From contig DATJIF010000186.1 of the NCBI GenBank assembly GCA_035493475.1, positions 1-64,000 of the forward strand: a stretch of 64,000 bases of DNA, in the 5' to 3' direction. The stretch comes from Actinospica sp035493475 (lineage in GTDB: Bacteria > Actinomycetota > Actinomycetes > Streptomycetales > Catenulisporaceae). Position 1 is the first letter of the stretch. Each line of letters begins with the position of its first letter. Under the pieces are notes generated by a model, which did no database searches, had not been told where the DNA came from, and was given only the letters and a program-made list of their open reading frames with translations. The translations under genes and the position numbers were made by a program. Below, in pieces: positions 1 to 6,763 of this stretch.

Positions 1-192
1 GCCGCCGCGAAGATCTTCACCACCGAGGCCGCGGGCCGGATCATCGACAAGTGCCTGCAGCTGCACGGCGGCTACGGCTACATCAACGAGTACCCGATCG
101 CCCGGCTGTACGCGGACACCCGCGTCTCCCGGCTCTACGGCGGCACCTCGGAGATCATGCGCACGATCGTCGCGAAGTCGCTCGGCCTCTGA
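1..192 (+). CDS. Acyl-CoA dehydrogenase, C-terminal end (5' truncated by window)
   Basis: The window opens inside this gene; 63 residues remain before a TGA at 190-192. The fragment carries LHGGYGYINEYP and YGGTSEIMR, the usual end of the C-terminal helical domain of FAD-dependent acyl-CoA dehydrogenases, which oxidise acyl-CoA to enoyl-CoA in fatty-acid or branched-chain amino-acid breakdown. The GGTSEIM segment is the turn before the final helix at the substrate and FAD site. Chain-length specificity cannot be judged from the tail alone. A GNAT gene begins 27 bases downstream. Confidence 0.93.
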   Translation, partial: AAAKIFTTEAAGRIIDKCLQLHGGYGYINEYPIARLYADTRVSRLYGGTSEIMRTIVAKSLGL

Positions 193-219
193 TCTCCCGC
201 TGCACATAGGGTGGGGCGT

Positions 220-642
220 GTGATCGACTGCGACATACGCCCCGCCCGGCCCGCGGAGGCCGCCGCCGTGCTGGAGTTCTGGCGCGCGGCGGCCGAGGGC
301 ACCAGCATCAGCGACGACCCGGACGGTGTCAGGACACTGATCGAACGTGATCCGGACGCGCTGCTGCTCGCCGTGGCGGGGGACCGGATCGTCGGCACCG
401 TCATCGCCGGATTCGACGGCTGGCGCTGCCACCTCTACCGCCTCGCCGTGCACCCGGACGTGCGCCGCCGGGGCATCGGTTCTGCCCTGCTGGACGCCGC
501 GCACCGCCGTTTCGAGTCCTTCGGCGGACGCCGCGCCGACGCGATGGTGCTGGAGCGCAACGAGACCGGGCAGCGCACGTGGAGCGCGGCCGGGTACCAG
601 CGCGAGGACCACTGGCGTCGCTGGGTGAAGCCGCTGCGCTGA
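220..642 (+). CDS. GNAT family N-acetyltransferase
   Basis: A single GNAT domain of about 140 residues that transfers an acetyl group from acetyl-CoA to an unknown amine. The acetyl-CoA loop (motif A) is visible as LAVHPDVRRRGIGSALL (the R/Q-x-x-G-x-G/A pattern), followed by LERNETGQRTWSAAGYQ, the usual motif B end. I place the start at GTG 220 instead of GTG 211. A -10 like TAGGGT at 207-212 lies 7 bases before 220, which would give a leaderless transcript beginning at that codon. The substrate is not predictable from sequence. Confidence 0.85.
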   Translation: MIDCDIRPARPAEAAAVLEFWRAAAEGTSISDDPDGVRTLIERDPDALLLAVAGDRIVGTVIAGFDGWRCHLYRLAVHPDVRRRGIGSALLDAAHRRFESFGGRRADAMVLERNETGQRTWSAAGYQREDHWRRWVKPLR

Positions 643-729
643 ACTGCGGATACGTAGCGACTGCGGGAAATGTCGGAGGGCGCGGCTACCGTCGGATGCA
701 CCAGTGATCTTCGACGGAGAGGAAGCACC

Positions 730-1104
730 ATGGCGATCGTCAGCGGTTACGCCAGCGCCTCGATCGACTGCCCGGACCCCGCCGCGCTGTTGGCCTTCTA
801 CCAGCAGTTGACCGGATGGAAGACGGTGTGGGAGTCCGAGGAGTTCAGCGCGATCAGCCCGGACGGCGGCCCGACCAACGGCCTCGGCTTCCAGAAGGTC
901 GAGGACTACCGCGCGCCCGAGTGGCCGGGGCAGGACCGGCCGCAGCAGTTCCACCTCGACTTCTACGCGGCCGACCTCGACGCGGCGCAGGCGCAGGCGC
1001 TCGAGATCGGCGCGCCGCCGGCCGCCGTGCAGCCGCAGCCGGACCGCTGGCGCGTGCTGCTCGACCCGGTGGGACACCCCTTCTGCCTGTGCGTTGAGCC
1101 CTGA
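730..1104 (+). CDS. VOC (glyoxalase/bleomycin-resistance fold) protein
   Basis: A 124-residue single-domain member of the vicinal oxygen chelate superfamily. It opens with the beta-alpha-beta unit SIDCPDPAALLAFYQQLTGW, has a central QQFHLDFY strand and ends with LLDPVGHPFCL, which supplies the usual late His/Glu metal-side strand. ATG 730 is chosen because gaggaagc precedes it and the protein from there matches domain length. Such actinobacterial proteins are usually unassigned. Lyase, dioxygenase or drug-binding roles are all possible. It stands alone between the GNAT and the promoter at 1123. Confidence 0.8.
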   Translation: MAIVSGYASASIDCPDPAALLAFYQQLTGWKTVWESEEFSAISPDGGPTNGLGFQKVEDYRAPEWPGQDRPQQFHLDFYAADLDAAQAQALEIGAPPAAVQPQPDRWRVLLDPVGHPFCLCVEP

Positions 1105-1122
1105 TTTGGGGACGCAAAGATT

Positions 1123-1164
1123 TTGACGCTGTACGCGGGCGTACCCTACGGTGGGCGCTCGTCA
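1123..1164 (+). promoter_or_regulatory. Promoter with palindromic operator in the spacer
   Basis: TTGACG (1123-1128) and TACGGT (1147-1152) are 18 bases apart and form a sigma-70-like promoter for the gene at 1221. The spacer holds GTACGC-GG-GCGTAC (1131-1144), a dyad with 6-base arms. A second dyad, TTGACG (1123-1128) with CGTCAA (1159-1164), brackets the whole promoter. A repressor bound here would block RNA polymerase. The regulator is unknown. Confidence 0.5.
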
Positions 1165-1220
1165 AGGAAACAGGGAACGTATAGAGCGCGGCACGAGGCT
1201 GTGCGGCGGAGGGGGCGGGC

Positions 1221-1958
1221 ATGGCCACGGCCAAGCTGAACCAGATCATCGCGGTGGAGAAGGGCGTCAAGAGCAAGTCCTTCTCGGAGCTGACCGAGGC
1301 GCACCACCTGCTACTCAAGCCCGCGCTGCTGTCCGGCATCTCGCGCAGCTACCAGCCGAAGGACGACGAGGGCGAGCAGTTGCCGCCGGAGTCGACCAAG
1401 GTGCAGGTGAAGGCCGAGGAGGTGCTGCGCAAGGCCTCCGCGACGCTGACCCGGCTGTTCGACGTGACCGCGACGAAGGACTGGGCCAACTGCGTGGCCC
1501 GCGCGGACGTCGCCGTGGACGGCAACACCCTGCTGAAGGACGTCCCGGTCACCTACCTGCTCTTCCTGGAGAAGCAGCTGACCGACCTGCACACCTTCGT
1601 CAAGAAGCTGCCGGTGCTGGACGCGGGCGAGTCCTGGATGCAGGACCTGTCCACGGACAGCTGGAAGACCGACCCGGTGCAGACGTACCGGACCAAGCGG
1701 GTCCCGCGCAACCACGTGAAGGCCGAGGCGACCGAGAAGCACCCGGCGCAGGTCGAGGTCTACTACGAGGACGTGACCATCGGCTACTGGACCACCGTGA
1801 AGTTCTCCGGCGCGCTGCCGGCCCGGCGGGTCAACGAGCTGCTGGACCGGGTCGAGAAGCTGCAGCAGGCCGTGAAGTTCGCGCGCGAGGAGGCGAACGG
1901 CACCGAGGTCGCCGACCAGCGCGTCGGCGAGGCCGTGTTCGGCTACCTCTTCGGCTGA
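1221..1958 (+). CDS. Conserved protein of unknown function next to the tRNA-like RNAs
   Basis: A soluble, charged 245-residue protein with no signal peptide or membrane segment. It starts at ATG 1221 after a clear ggaggggg ribosome site. I recognise no catalytic motif. It is helical in the first half (LTEAHHLLLKPALLSG, VKAEEVLRKASATL) with a mixed strand region around YEDVTIGYWTTVKFSG and a closing helix with coiled-coil character (NELLDRVEKLQQAVKFA). The proteins I associate with it are uncharacterised ones from actinobacteria and their phages, possibly the family called DUF7873, but I cannot confirm that. It lies 70 bases upstream of the first tRNA-like RNA on the same strand and may be co-transcribed with it, so a role in binding or processing those RNAs is an inference from position only. 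Confidence 0.75.
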   Translation: MATAKLNQIIAVEKGVKSKSFSELTEAHHLLLKPALLSGISRSYQPKDDEGEQLPPESTKVQVKAEEVLRKASATLTRLFDVTATKDWANCVARADVAVDGNTLLKDVPVTYLLFLEKQLTDLHTFVKKLPVLDAGESWMQDLSTDSWKTDPVQTYRTKRVPRNHVKAEATEKHPAQVEVYYEDVTIGYWTTVKFSGALPARRVNELLDRVEKLQQAVKFAREEANGTEVADQRVGEAVFGYLFG

Positions 1959-1988
1959 CGGAGCTGACCCGGCGACACACCACAGACT

Positions 1989-2013
1989 CCTCCCCGGTTG
2001 AGCCCCGGGGAGG
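1989..2013 (+). terminator. GC-rich hairpin between the protein gene and the RNA array
   Basis: CCTCCCCGG (1989-1997) and CCGGGGAGG (2005-2013) pair perfectly over 9 bp around the 7-base loop TTGAGCC. There is no T-run after it. A small GCGC-GAAA-GCGC hairpin with a GNRA tetraloop follows at 2016-2027, right at the foot of the first RNA stem. This could be an attenuator, a processing signal or a stabilising 5' structure of the RNA array. A simple terminator is less certain. Confidence 0.5.
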
Positions 2014-2028
2014 CGGCGCGAAAGCGCA

Positions 2029-2166
2029 GACTGAAACTCAGTGATCAGACTGAAGAAGGCGGCGTACGGTGCAGGTTCGAGTCCTGCCCCCGACACTCGT
2101 GTCGGGGTGGCCCAAAGGCAGAGGCAGCGTCGCGATCAAACTCAGGCTCTCGCTCGAGACTCGGTC
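2029..2166 (+). ncRNA. Y RNA-like (YrlA type) RNA 1 with permuted tRNA-like head
   Basis: Read 5' to 3': variable loop ACGGT (2066-2070), T-arm GCAGG-TTCGAGT-CCTGC (2071-2087), 3' acceptor strand CCCCGAC (2088-2094), 6-base loop ACTCGT, 5' acceptor strand GTCGGGG (2101-2107), TG as positions 8-9, a 16-base D-arm (2110-2125, GCC/GGC stem, GG in the loop) and A26 at 2126. An anticodon-stem equivalent of 7 bp pairs 2059-2065 with 2127-2133 (two G-U pairs). Instead of an anticodon loop the two strands run on into a long imperfect stem, 2029-2056 with 2136-2166, of about 22 bp with bulges. The element lengths match tRNA numbering exactly but the order is circularly permuted. This is the topology described for the tRNA-mimicking module of bacterial Y RNAs (YrlA), which bind the Ro protein Rsr. 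A true permuted tRNA gene is less likely because the acceptor loop is only 6 bases and there is no CCA. Ends are estimates. Confidence 0.75.
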
Positions 2167-2170
2167 ATTG

Positions 2171-2329
2171 CCGTCGATCTTCGAATCGAACGGACGCGGG
2201 CGACCACGTGAGTTGCCGGTTCGAATCCGGCCCGCGCCTCTGCACGGCGCGGTAGGCCTAAAGGAAGGGCCGCACGTCTGATCAGGATGACCCGCGTCCT
2301 TAAACGTGTCGAAGTGTGCAATTCGACGG
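2171..2329 (+). ncRNA. Y RNA-like (YrlA type) RNA 2 with permuted tRNA-like head
   Basis: The second copy has the same plan and unrelated stem sequences. T-arm GCCGG-TTCGAAT-CCGGC (2215-2231), 3' acceptor CCGCGCC (2232-2238), loop TCTGCAC, 5' acceptor GGCGCGG (2246-2252), canonical T8-A9 (2253-2254), D-arm 2255-2271 with a 4-bp GGCC/GGCC stem and GG in its loop, G26 at 2272. The inner stem ACGTG (2206-2210) pairs with CACGT (2273-2277). After an internal loop the outer stem continues: GGACGCGGG (2192-2200) with CCCGCGTCC (2291-2299), CTTCGA (2179-2184) with TCGAAG (2309-2314), and CCGTCGA (2171-2177) with TCGACGG (2323-2329). These are perfect 9-, 6- and 7-bp helices separated by bulges. The variable loop is 4 bases. 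Because the sequence differs from RNA 1 while the fold is kept, the structure looks selected. No Ro/TROVE, RtcB or PNPase gene lies in the window. Confidence 0.78.
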
Positions 2330-2340
2330 ACCCATCACAG

Positions 2341-2364
2341 GGCCCATGCCGCTGAGCGTGGGCC
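2341..2364 (+). terminator. Hairpin after RNA 2
   Basis: GGCCCATGC (2341-2349) pairs with GCGTGGGCC (2356-2364) over 9 bp with one T-G pair around a 6-base loop. It starts 11 bases after the outer stem of RNA 2 and has no T-run. It may define the 3' end of the RNA transcript together with the next hairpin. Confidence 0.45.
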
Positions 2365-2380
2365 AGGTGCGGGAACAGGG

Positions 2381-2419
2381 CCCCGGTGGATGGACATTCC
2401 GCCGGGGCTCGCCCCTTTT
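2381..2419 (+). terminator. Probable intrinsic terminator of the RNA array
   Basis: CCCCGGTGGA (2381-2390) pairs with TCCGCCGGGG (2398-2407) over 10 bp with one T-G pair around a 7-base loop, and TTTT lies at 2416-2419. It separates the two RNAs from the ClpC-like gene. Confidence 0.55.
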
Positions 2420-2432
2420 CGGCGTCGGCGAG

Positions 2433-2453
2433 GTACTTTGAGAGAGAAAGTAC
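2433..2453. promoter_or_regulatory. Inverted repeat upstream of the ClpC-like gene
   Basis: GTACTTT-N7-AAAGTAC: perfect 7-base arms with a 7-base purine-only spacer, 37 bases before the ATG at 2490. The geometry (7-N7-7) is like the HspR-bound HAIR element of actinobacterial chaperone genes, but the arm sequence differs, so another repressor is likely. It could also fold as an RNA hairpin in the leader. Confidence 0.5.
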
Positions 2454-2489
2454 TATGCGATTGCTCGCGGGAAGACGGGGCGGTAGCGG

Positions 2490-3809
2490 ATGTTCGAGCG
2501 GTTCACCGATCTGGCGCGACGGGTCGTGGTGCTGGCCCAGGAGGAAGCGCGGCTGCTCAACCACGACTACATCGGCACCGAGCATCTGCTGCTCGGTCTG
2601 CTGCACGAGGACCGGGGCCTCGCACGGCAGGCGCTGACCGAGTTGGACGTGTCGCTGGACGCCGTGCGCGAGCAGGTCACGACGATCATCGGCACCGGCG
2701 AGCGGACGCCGACCGGGCACATTCCCTTCACCCCGCGCGCGAAGAAGGTGCTCGAACTCGCGCTGCGGGAGGCGTTGCAGCTCGGCACGGACTACATCGG
2801 CACCGAGCATCTGCTGCTCGGGCTGATCCGCGAGGGCCAGGGCGTGGCCGCGCAGGTGCTGGCCAAGCTCGGCAAGTCGCTCGACGAGGTGCGGCAGACC
2901 GTCATCCGGCTGTACGAGGAGCAGAGCCCGGAGGAGCGCGAGCAGCAGCAGAACCGGCCGACGGGGGAGCGGGTCCGGGAGCGCGAGGAGCCGAGCGTCT
3001 TCGAACCCAGATTCCCGATGCCCGGATTCCTGCAGCGGCGCCCGTTCGTGCGCGGCGCGACGGCCCGGGCTGGCCGCGAGTTCGCCGAGTACACCCCGGT
3101 CGCGGCGCCGCGTGCCCCGGTGCGCGCGTCGGATCCGGTGGCGCGCCGGCCCGCGGAGGCGGAGCGGCTGCTCGTGGTGCTGGCCCGGCGGGAGCGCAAC
3201 AACGCCCTGCTGGTCGGCCCGAGCGGCTGCGGCAAGTCAGCCCTCGTACGCGACCTGGCGCAGACCCTCGGCGCGAACCGCGGTCCGGCCTCGCTGGGCA
3301 GCGCGGAGGTCGTGGAGCTGGACGTCGCGGCGCTGCGCGCGGGCGTGGACCGCATCGTGCGACGCAGCGCCTCGCCGGTCGTGCTCATCGAGGACCTGGA
3401 CATGCTGCTGCGCGCGGACGACCTGTCCGGCGGCCGCGTCGTGACGGCCGTGGCGAGCCTCGCCGAGTCGGAGGCGCCGCTGATCGTCACCGCCTCGGCC
3501 GAAGCGCGGGACCGCTTCGAGCAGGGATTCCCGACGCTGGCCACGCGGTTCGAGTCGGTCGAGCTGGCCGCGGCGGACCCGGCGCACACCCTCGACGTGC
3601 TCGAACTGCTGCGCCCCGGCCTCCAGGACTTCCACGGCATCACGATCGCGGACTCGGCGCTGGCCGCCGCGGTCGAGCTCGCGCCGCGGGTGCCCGGCGG
3701 CCGGGTGCCGCCCGGCGGCGCCGTGGACCTGCTGGACGCGGCCGCCGCCCGGCTCGCGGTGCGGGACGGGACGAACCTGGAAGAGGGCCACCTGCGCGAC
3801 GCGGCCTGA
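2490..3809 (+). CDS. ClpC-like protein with N-domain and single degenerate AAA module
   Basis: The 439 residues begin with a ClpC-type double Clp_N domain. Two repeats of the YIGTEHLLLGL motif are visible, near residues 28-38 and 98-108. A charged, proline-rich linker (about 145-220) follows, then one AAA module. Walker A is GPSGCGKS near residue 243. The Walker B region reads VVLIEDLD near 297, with Glu-Asp where ClpC has Asp-Glu. Full ClpC is about 840 residues and has a second AAA module with the ClpP-binding loop; that part is absent here. It probably does not unfold substrates for ClpP by itself. An adaptor, a decoy or a regulator of ClpC is possible. The reading frame is intact and ends cleanly, so I do not call it a pseudogene. 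Its neighbours are the RNA array and a GntR gene. Confidence 0.8.
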   Translation: MFERFTDLARRVVVLAQEEARLLNHDYIGTEHLLLGLLHEDRGLARQALTELDVSLDAVREQVTTIIGTGERTPTGHIPFTPRAKKVLELALREALQLGTDYIGTEHLLLGLIREGQGVAAQVLAKLGKSLDEVRQTVIRLYEEQSPEEREQQQNRPTGERVREREEPSVFEPRFPMPGFLQRRPFVRGATARAGREFAEYTPVAAPRAPVRASDPVARRPAEAERLLVVLARRERNNALLVGPSGCGKSALVRDLAQTLGANRGPASLGSAEVVELDVAALRAGVDRIVRRSASPVVLIEDLDMLLRADDLSGGRVVTAVASLAESEAPLIVTASAEARDRFEQGFPTLATRFESVELAAADPAHTLDVLELLRPGLQDFHGITIADSALAAAVELAPRVPGGRVPPGGAVDLLDAAAARLAVRDGTNLEEGHLRDAA

Positions 3810-3882
3810 GTGGACACCCCGGTCGGCTGGGACTTACTGTGGCCGCCGCAACCCGCTCCGTCCCAAAAGGAGGCACGGCACC

Positions 3883-4554
3883 TTGGCGGTCACCGACGAG
3901 GCCATCGAGAAGATCAAGGGCATGATCGTGTCCGGGGCCCTGCAACCGGGCCAACGGCTGCCCAAGGAGGCCGACCTGGCCACCGACCTCGGCCTGTCGC
4001 GCAACTCGCTGCGCGAGGCGGTCAAGGCGCTGTCGCTGATGAACATCCTGGACGTCCGGCAGGGCGACGGGACGTACGTGACCAGCCTGGAGTCCCCGCT
4101 GCTGCTCGAGGCGCTGAGCTTCATCGTGGACTTCCACCGGGACGACCAGGTGCTCGAGTTCCTGGCCGTGCGCCGGATCCTGGAGCCCGCGGCGGCCGCG
4201 GTGGCCGCGCGCACCGCGACGCCCGAGCAGCTCGCCGAGATCCGCGTCGTGCTCGACTCGACCCGGCCCGAGGACGGGATCGACAAGGCGATCGCGGCGG
4301 ACATCGAGTTCCACCGCCTGATCACCCAGGCCACCGGCAACCGCGTGCTGTGCTCGCTGCTCGAAGGCCTGTCCACGCCGACGATGCGCGCCCGCGTGTG
4401 GCGCGGCCTGACCGAGCCCGCCGCGCTGGAGCGCACCCTGGCCGAGCACAGTGCGATCCTGGAGGCGCTGGAGGCCGGGGACGCCGAGGCGGCGCACGCG
4501 TGGTCCACCGTGCACATCTCAAAGCTCGAGCGCTGGTTGTCGTCCGTTCTCTGA
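3883..4554 (+). CDS. FadR/GntR family transcriptional regulator
   Basis: A 223-residue regulator starting at TTG 3883, chosen for the aaaggagg site 11 bases upstream. Residues 1-65 are the GntR winged helix: GQRLPKEADLATDLGLSRNS and LREAVKAL are the recognition region, then the wing RQGDGTYV. The rest is an all-helical FCD domain with Asp/His metal-ligand positions (AADIEFHRLI, LAEHSAILEALEAGD). FCD regulators respond to carboxylic acids or metals. The downstream phosphatase gene at 4661 is on the same strand and is one candidate target. Confidence 0.9.
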   Translation: MAVTDEAIEKIKGMIVSGALQPGQRLPKEADLATDLGLSRNSLREAVKALSLMNILDVRQGDGTYVTSLESPLLLEALSFIVDFHRDDQVLEFLAVRRILEPAAAAVAARTATPEQLAEIRVVLDSTRPEDGIDKAIAADIEFHRLITQATGNRVLCSLLEGLSTPTMRARVWRGLTEPAALERTLAEHSAILEALEAGDAEAAHAWSTVHISKLERWLSSVL

Positions 4555-4612
4555 TTCGTTTCCGTCCCGTTCACCTCCGCTCCTCGCCGAAGTAGTGTGT
4601 GAATGTCAGCAT

Positions 4613-4645
4613 CGACTGTTCGCCGGACCCGCCGACGGACAGTCG
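4613..4645 (+). promoter_or_regulatory. Leader hairpin abutting the ribosome site of the phosphatase gene
   Basis: CGACTGT (4613-4619) pairs with ACAGTCG (4639-4645). The helix continues inward through TCGCCGG and CCGACGG with one mismatch, giving about 13 bp. The hairpin ends directly before the aaggag site at 4646-4651, so it could tune translation or mark an mRNA end. Confidence 0.35.
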
Positions 4646-4660
4646 AAGGAGACGTAACCA

Positions 4661-6199
4661 GTGGAAGCGATTTCCCGTCGTTCGCTGCTGCGCGGGGCCA
4701 CGGCCGGCGGACTCGTCGTCGCGGCCGGGCCGACCATCTGGCTGCAGCCCGCCGTCGCGGGCACCGTCAACCCGGAGCAGCTGCACCTCCAGTTCGGTCA
4801 GGACGCCGCGACCGAGATGACCGCCTCCTGGGCGACCGCGGGCTCGGTCAGCCGCCCCCGGCTGCGGCTCGGCACCCCGTCCGGCGGCTTCGGGCGCACG
4901 ATCGAGGCGGAGACCCGGACCTACACCGACGGCCTCAACGCGGTCGAGACGATCACGCACCACGTCCGGATCAGCAACCTGCGTCCGGACACCGACTACG
5001 TGTACGAGGTCACCCACGACGGGGCCACGCCGGTGCGGGCCGCCTTCCGCACCGCGCCGCTCGGCCGCCGCGCCTTCCGCTTCACCAGCTTCGGCGACCT
5101 CGGCGCCGGCAATCCGGTCTGGTCGAAGTCCTCGATCAACGGCATCACGGCCGTGCACCAGGTCGAGCAGTTCGAGCCGGTCGTGCACCTGATGAACGGC
5201 GACCTGTCCTACGCCAACGTCAACCAGGCGAACCAGCCGGGCTGCTGGGCCGACTTCATGAACAACACGCAGGTCTCCTCGGCGAACCGGCCGTGGATGC
5301 CCGCGCTCGGCAACCACGAGATCGAGATCGGCAACGGCGACCTCGGATACGACTCCTACCTGACCCGGTACACGCTGCCGGACAACGAGACGAAGTTCCC
5401 GAACAACTGGTACAGGTTCCAGGTCGGCTCGGTGCTGTTCGTCTCGCTGGACAACAACGAGGTCGTCTACCAGAACGACGGCGCGTACGACGCGGCCACC
5501 GGCCAGGTCATCTACAACCGCGGCTACAGCAACGGCGCGCAGACCGCGTGGCTCGAGCGGACCCTCGCCGCGGCCCGCTGCGACGACTCGGTCGACTGGA
5601 TCGTCGCGTACATGCACCAGCCCGCGATGTCCTCGTCCTCCAGCGGCTCCGGCGGCGACCTGGGCATCCGTCAGCAGTTCATGGACCTGTTCTACCGGTA
5701 CGGCGTGGACCTGGTGCTCGCCGGGCACGACCACGACTACGAGCGCACCTACGCCGTGCGCGGCACCGACTCGGGGACCTTCCTGCGCCCGGCCGTCGTC
5801 TCGACCGACACGGACGTCGTGGACACCTCGAAGGGCCTCGTGCAGCTCGTGCTCGGCGGTGGCGGCACCTCCTCGCACGACGACGTGTACGGCGCCTCGG
5901 ACCCGGCCGCCGGCGACGTGCCGACCGCGCAGATCTACACCGAGTACGAGGCCTACAAGGTGGCCGCGAACGAGACCGAGGACGCCACCTGGTCCGCGGT
6001 GCGCGACCCGAACACCACGTTCCCGTGGGGCATCGCGGTCTTCGACGTCGACCCGGGCGCGCACCCGGGGGGTCAGACCTCGATCACGATGACCTACTAC
6101 CACACGCCCGCGGCGACGGCGGCGAACCCGTACCCGGCGCCGGTCGCCTTCGACACGTTCAAGGCCGTCCGTCCGCGCCGCGACGGCTGGCGGCGTTAG
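4661..6199 (+). CDS. Exported purple acid phosphatase-like metallophosphoesterase
   Basis: The 512-residue protein begins with a twin-arginine signal, SRRSLLRG, followed by a hydrophobic stretch and an AVAG cleavage region, so it should be exported folded by Tat. A fibronectin-like N-terminal domain precedes the calcineurin-type phosphoesterase core. The five metal-ligand blocks are visible in order: FGDLGAGN, NGDLSYAN, LGNHE, a late His in YMHQP, and AGHDHDYERT. It should hydrolyse phosphomonoesters outside the cell and so scavenge phosphate. GTG 4661 is preceded by gaaggag. I see no clear PhoP box. Confidence 0.9.
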   Translation: MEAISRRSLLRGATAGGLVVAAGPTIWLQPAVAGTVNPEQLHLQFGQDAATEMTASWATAGSVSRPRLRLGTPSGGFGRTIEAETRTYTDGLNAVETITHHVRISNLRPDTDYVYEVTHDGATPVRAAFRTAPLGRRAFRFTSFGDLGAGNPVWSKSSINGITAVHQVEQFEPVVHLMNGDLSYANVNQANQPGCWADFMNNTQVSSANRPWMPALGNHEIEIGNGDLGYDSYLTRYTLPDNETKFPNNWYRFQVGSVLFVSLDNNEVVYQNDGAYDAATGQVIYNRGYSNGAQTAWLERTLAAARCDDSVDWIVAYMHQPAMSSSSSGSGGDLGIRQQFMDLFYRYGVDLVLAGHDHDYERTYAVRGTDSGTFLRPAVVSTDTDVVDTSKGLVQLVLGGGGTSSHDDVYGASDPAAGDVPTAQIYTEYEAYKVAANETEDATWSAVRDPNTTFPWGIAVFDVDPGAHPGGQTSITMTYYHTPAATAANPYPAPVAFDTFKAVRPRRDGWRR

Positions 6200-6219
6200 C
6201 CCTCGGCAATAATGAGATC

Positions 6220-6747
6220 ATGGCGAACGAGACGCGATACGAGGTCGGTACCAGTGTCCTGCTACTCCAACTGCCGGACATGGCTCCGCGGCTGAAGCCG
6301 TGGAGCGGTCTGTGGCCGCACGACGGGTTCACCACGCACGTCACCGTCCTCGCGCCGTTCCTGCCGGACGCCGAGCTCGACGAGGACATCCTCGTCGAGC
6401 TCCGTTCGATCTTCGGCGGTTTCGCGGCCTTCGACGTCGTCTTCCCGCGGTTCGAGCGCTTCCCGACCGTGCTCTACCTCGCACCCGAGCCGGCCCAGCC
6501 GTTCCGGGAGATGACCGCCGCCGTGTACGGGCGCTGGCCGCAGTGCCCGCCGTACGCGGGGAAGTACACGGACGGGACGCCGCACCTGAGCGTCCTGTAC
6601 GACCGGACCGAGGCCGAGTACGAGCAGGCGGCGCGGGAGATCGAGCCGCGGCTTCCGCTGCGCGTCCGGGCGGTCGCCGTCGACCTGCTGATCTTCGACG
6701 GCGACCGGTGGAACGTGCGCGAGACCTTCCCGCTCGCAGCGCCCTGA
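6220..6747 (+). CDS. 2'-5' RNA ligase family (2H phosphoesterase) protein
   Basis: A 175-residue member of the 2H superfamily. The two catalytic His-x-Thr/Ser motifs are present as HVTVLAPF and HLSVLYD, about 85 residues apart, in the two-lobed LigT/ThpR-like arrangement. Known relatives cleave 2',3'-cyclic phosphates or join tRNA halves through 2'-5' bonds; the exact substrate here is unknown. It stands 20 bases after the phosphatase stop and converges with the DUF885 gene. It lies 4 kb from the tRNA-like RNAs, so a functional link is speculative. Confidence 0.82.
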   Translation: MANETRYEVGTSVLLLQLPDMAPRLKPWSGLWPHDGFTTHVTVLAPFLPDAELDEDILVELRSIFGGFAAFDVVFPRFERFPTVLYLAPEPAQPFREMTAAVYGRWPQCPPYAGKYTDGTPHLSVLYDRTEAEYEQAAREIEPRLPLRVRAVAVDLLIFDGDRWNVRETFPLAAP

Positions 6748-6763
6748 TCCGGGCCTTCCGGGC

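Noticed and set aside
2071..2132. Canonical tRNA genes at the two T-arm-like sequences
   Set aside because: The D-arm and 5' acceptor strand come after, not before, the T-arm, and there is no anticodon loop or CCA, so a normal cloverleaf cannot form.
2059..2277. True circularly permuted tRNA genes of the algal/archaeal type
   Set aside because: The acceptor strands are joined by only 6-7 bases and the other ends run into long helices; this fits Y RNAs better than tRNA precursors. Not fully excluded.
2490..3809. ClpC-like gene as a pseudogene
   Set aside because: The frame is intact, has a normal stop and keeps Walker A; a shortened functional protein is more likely.
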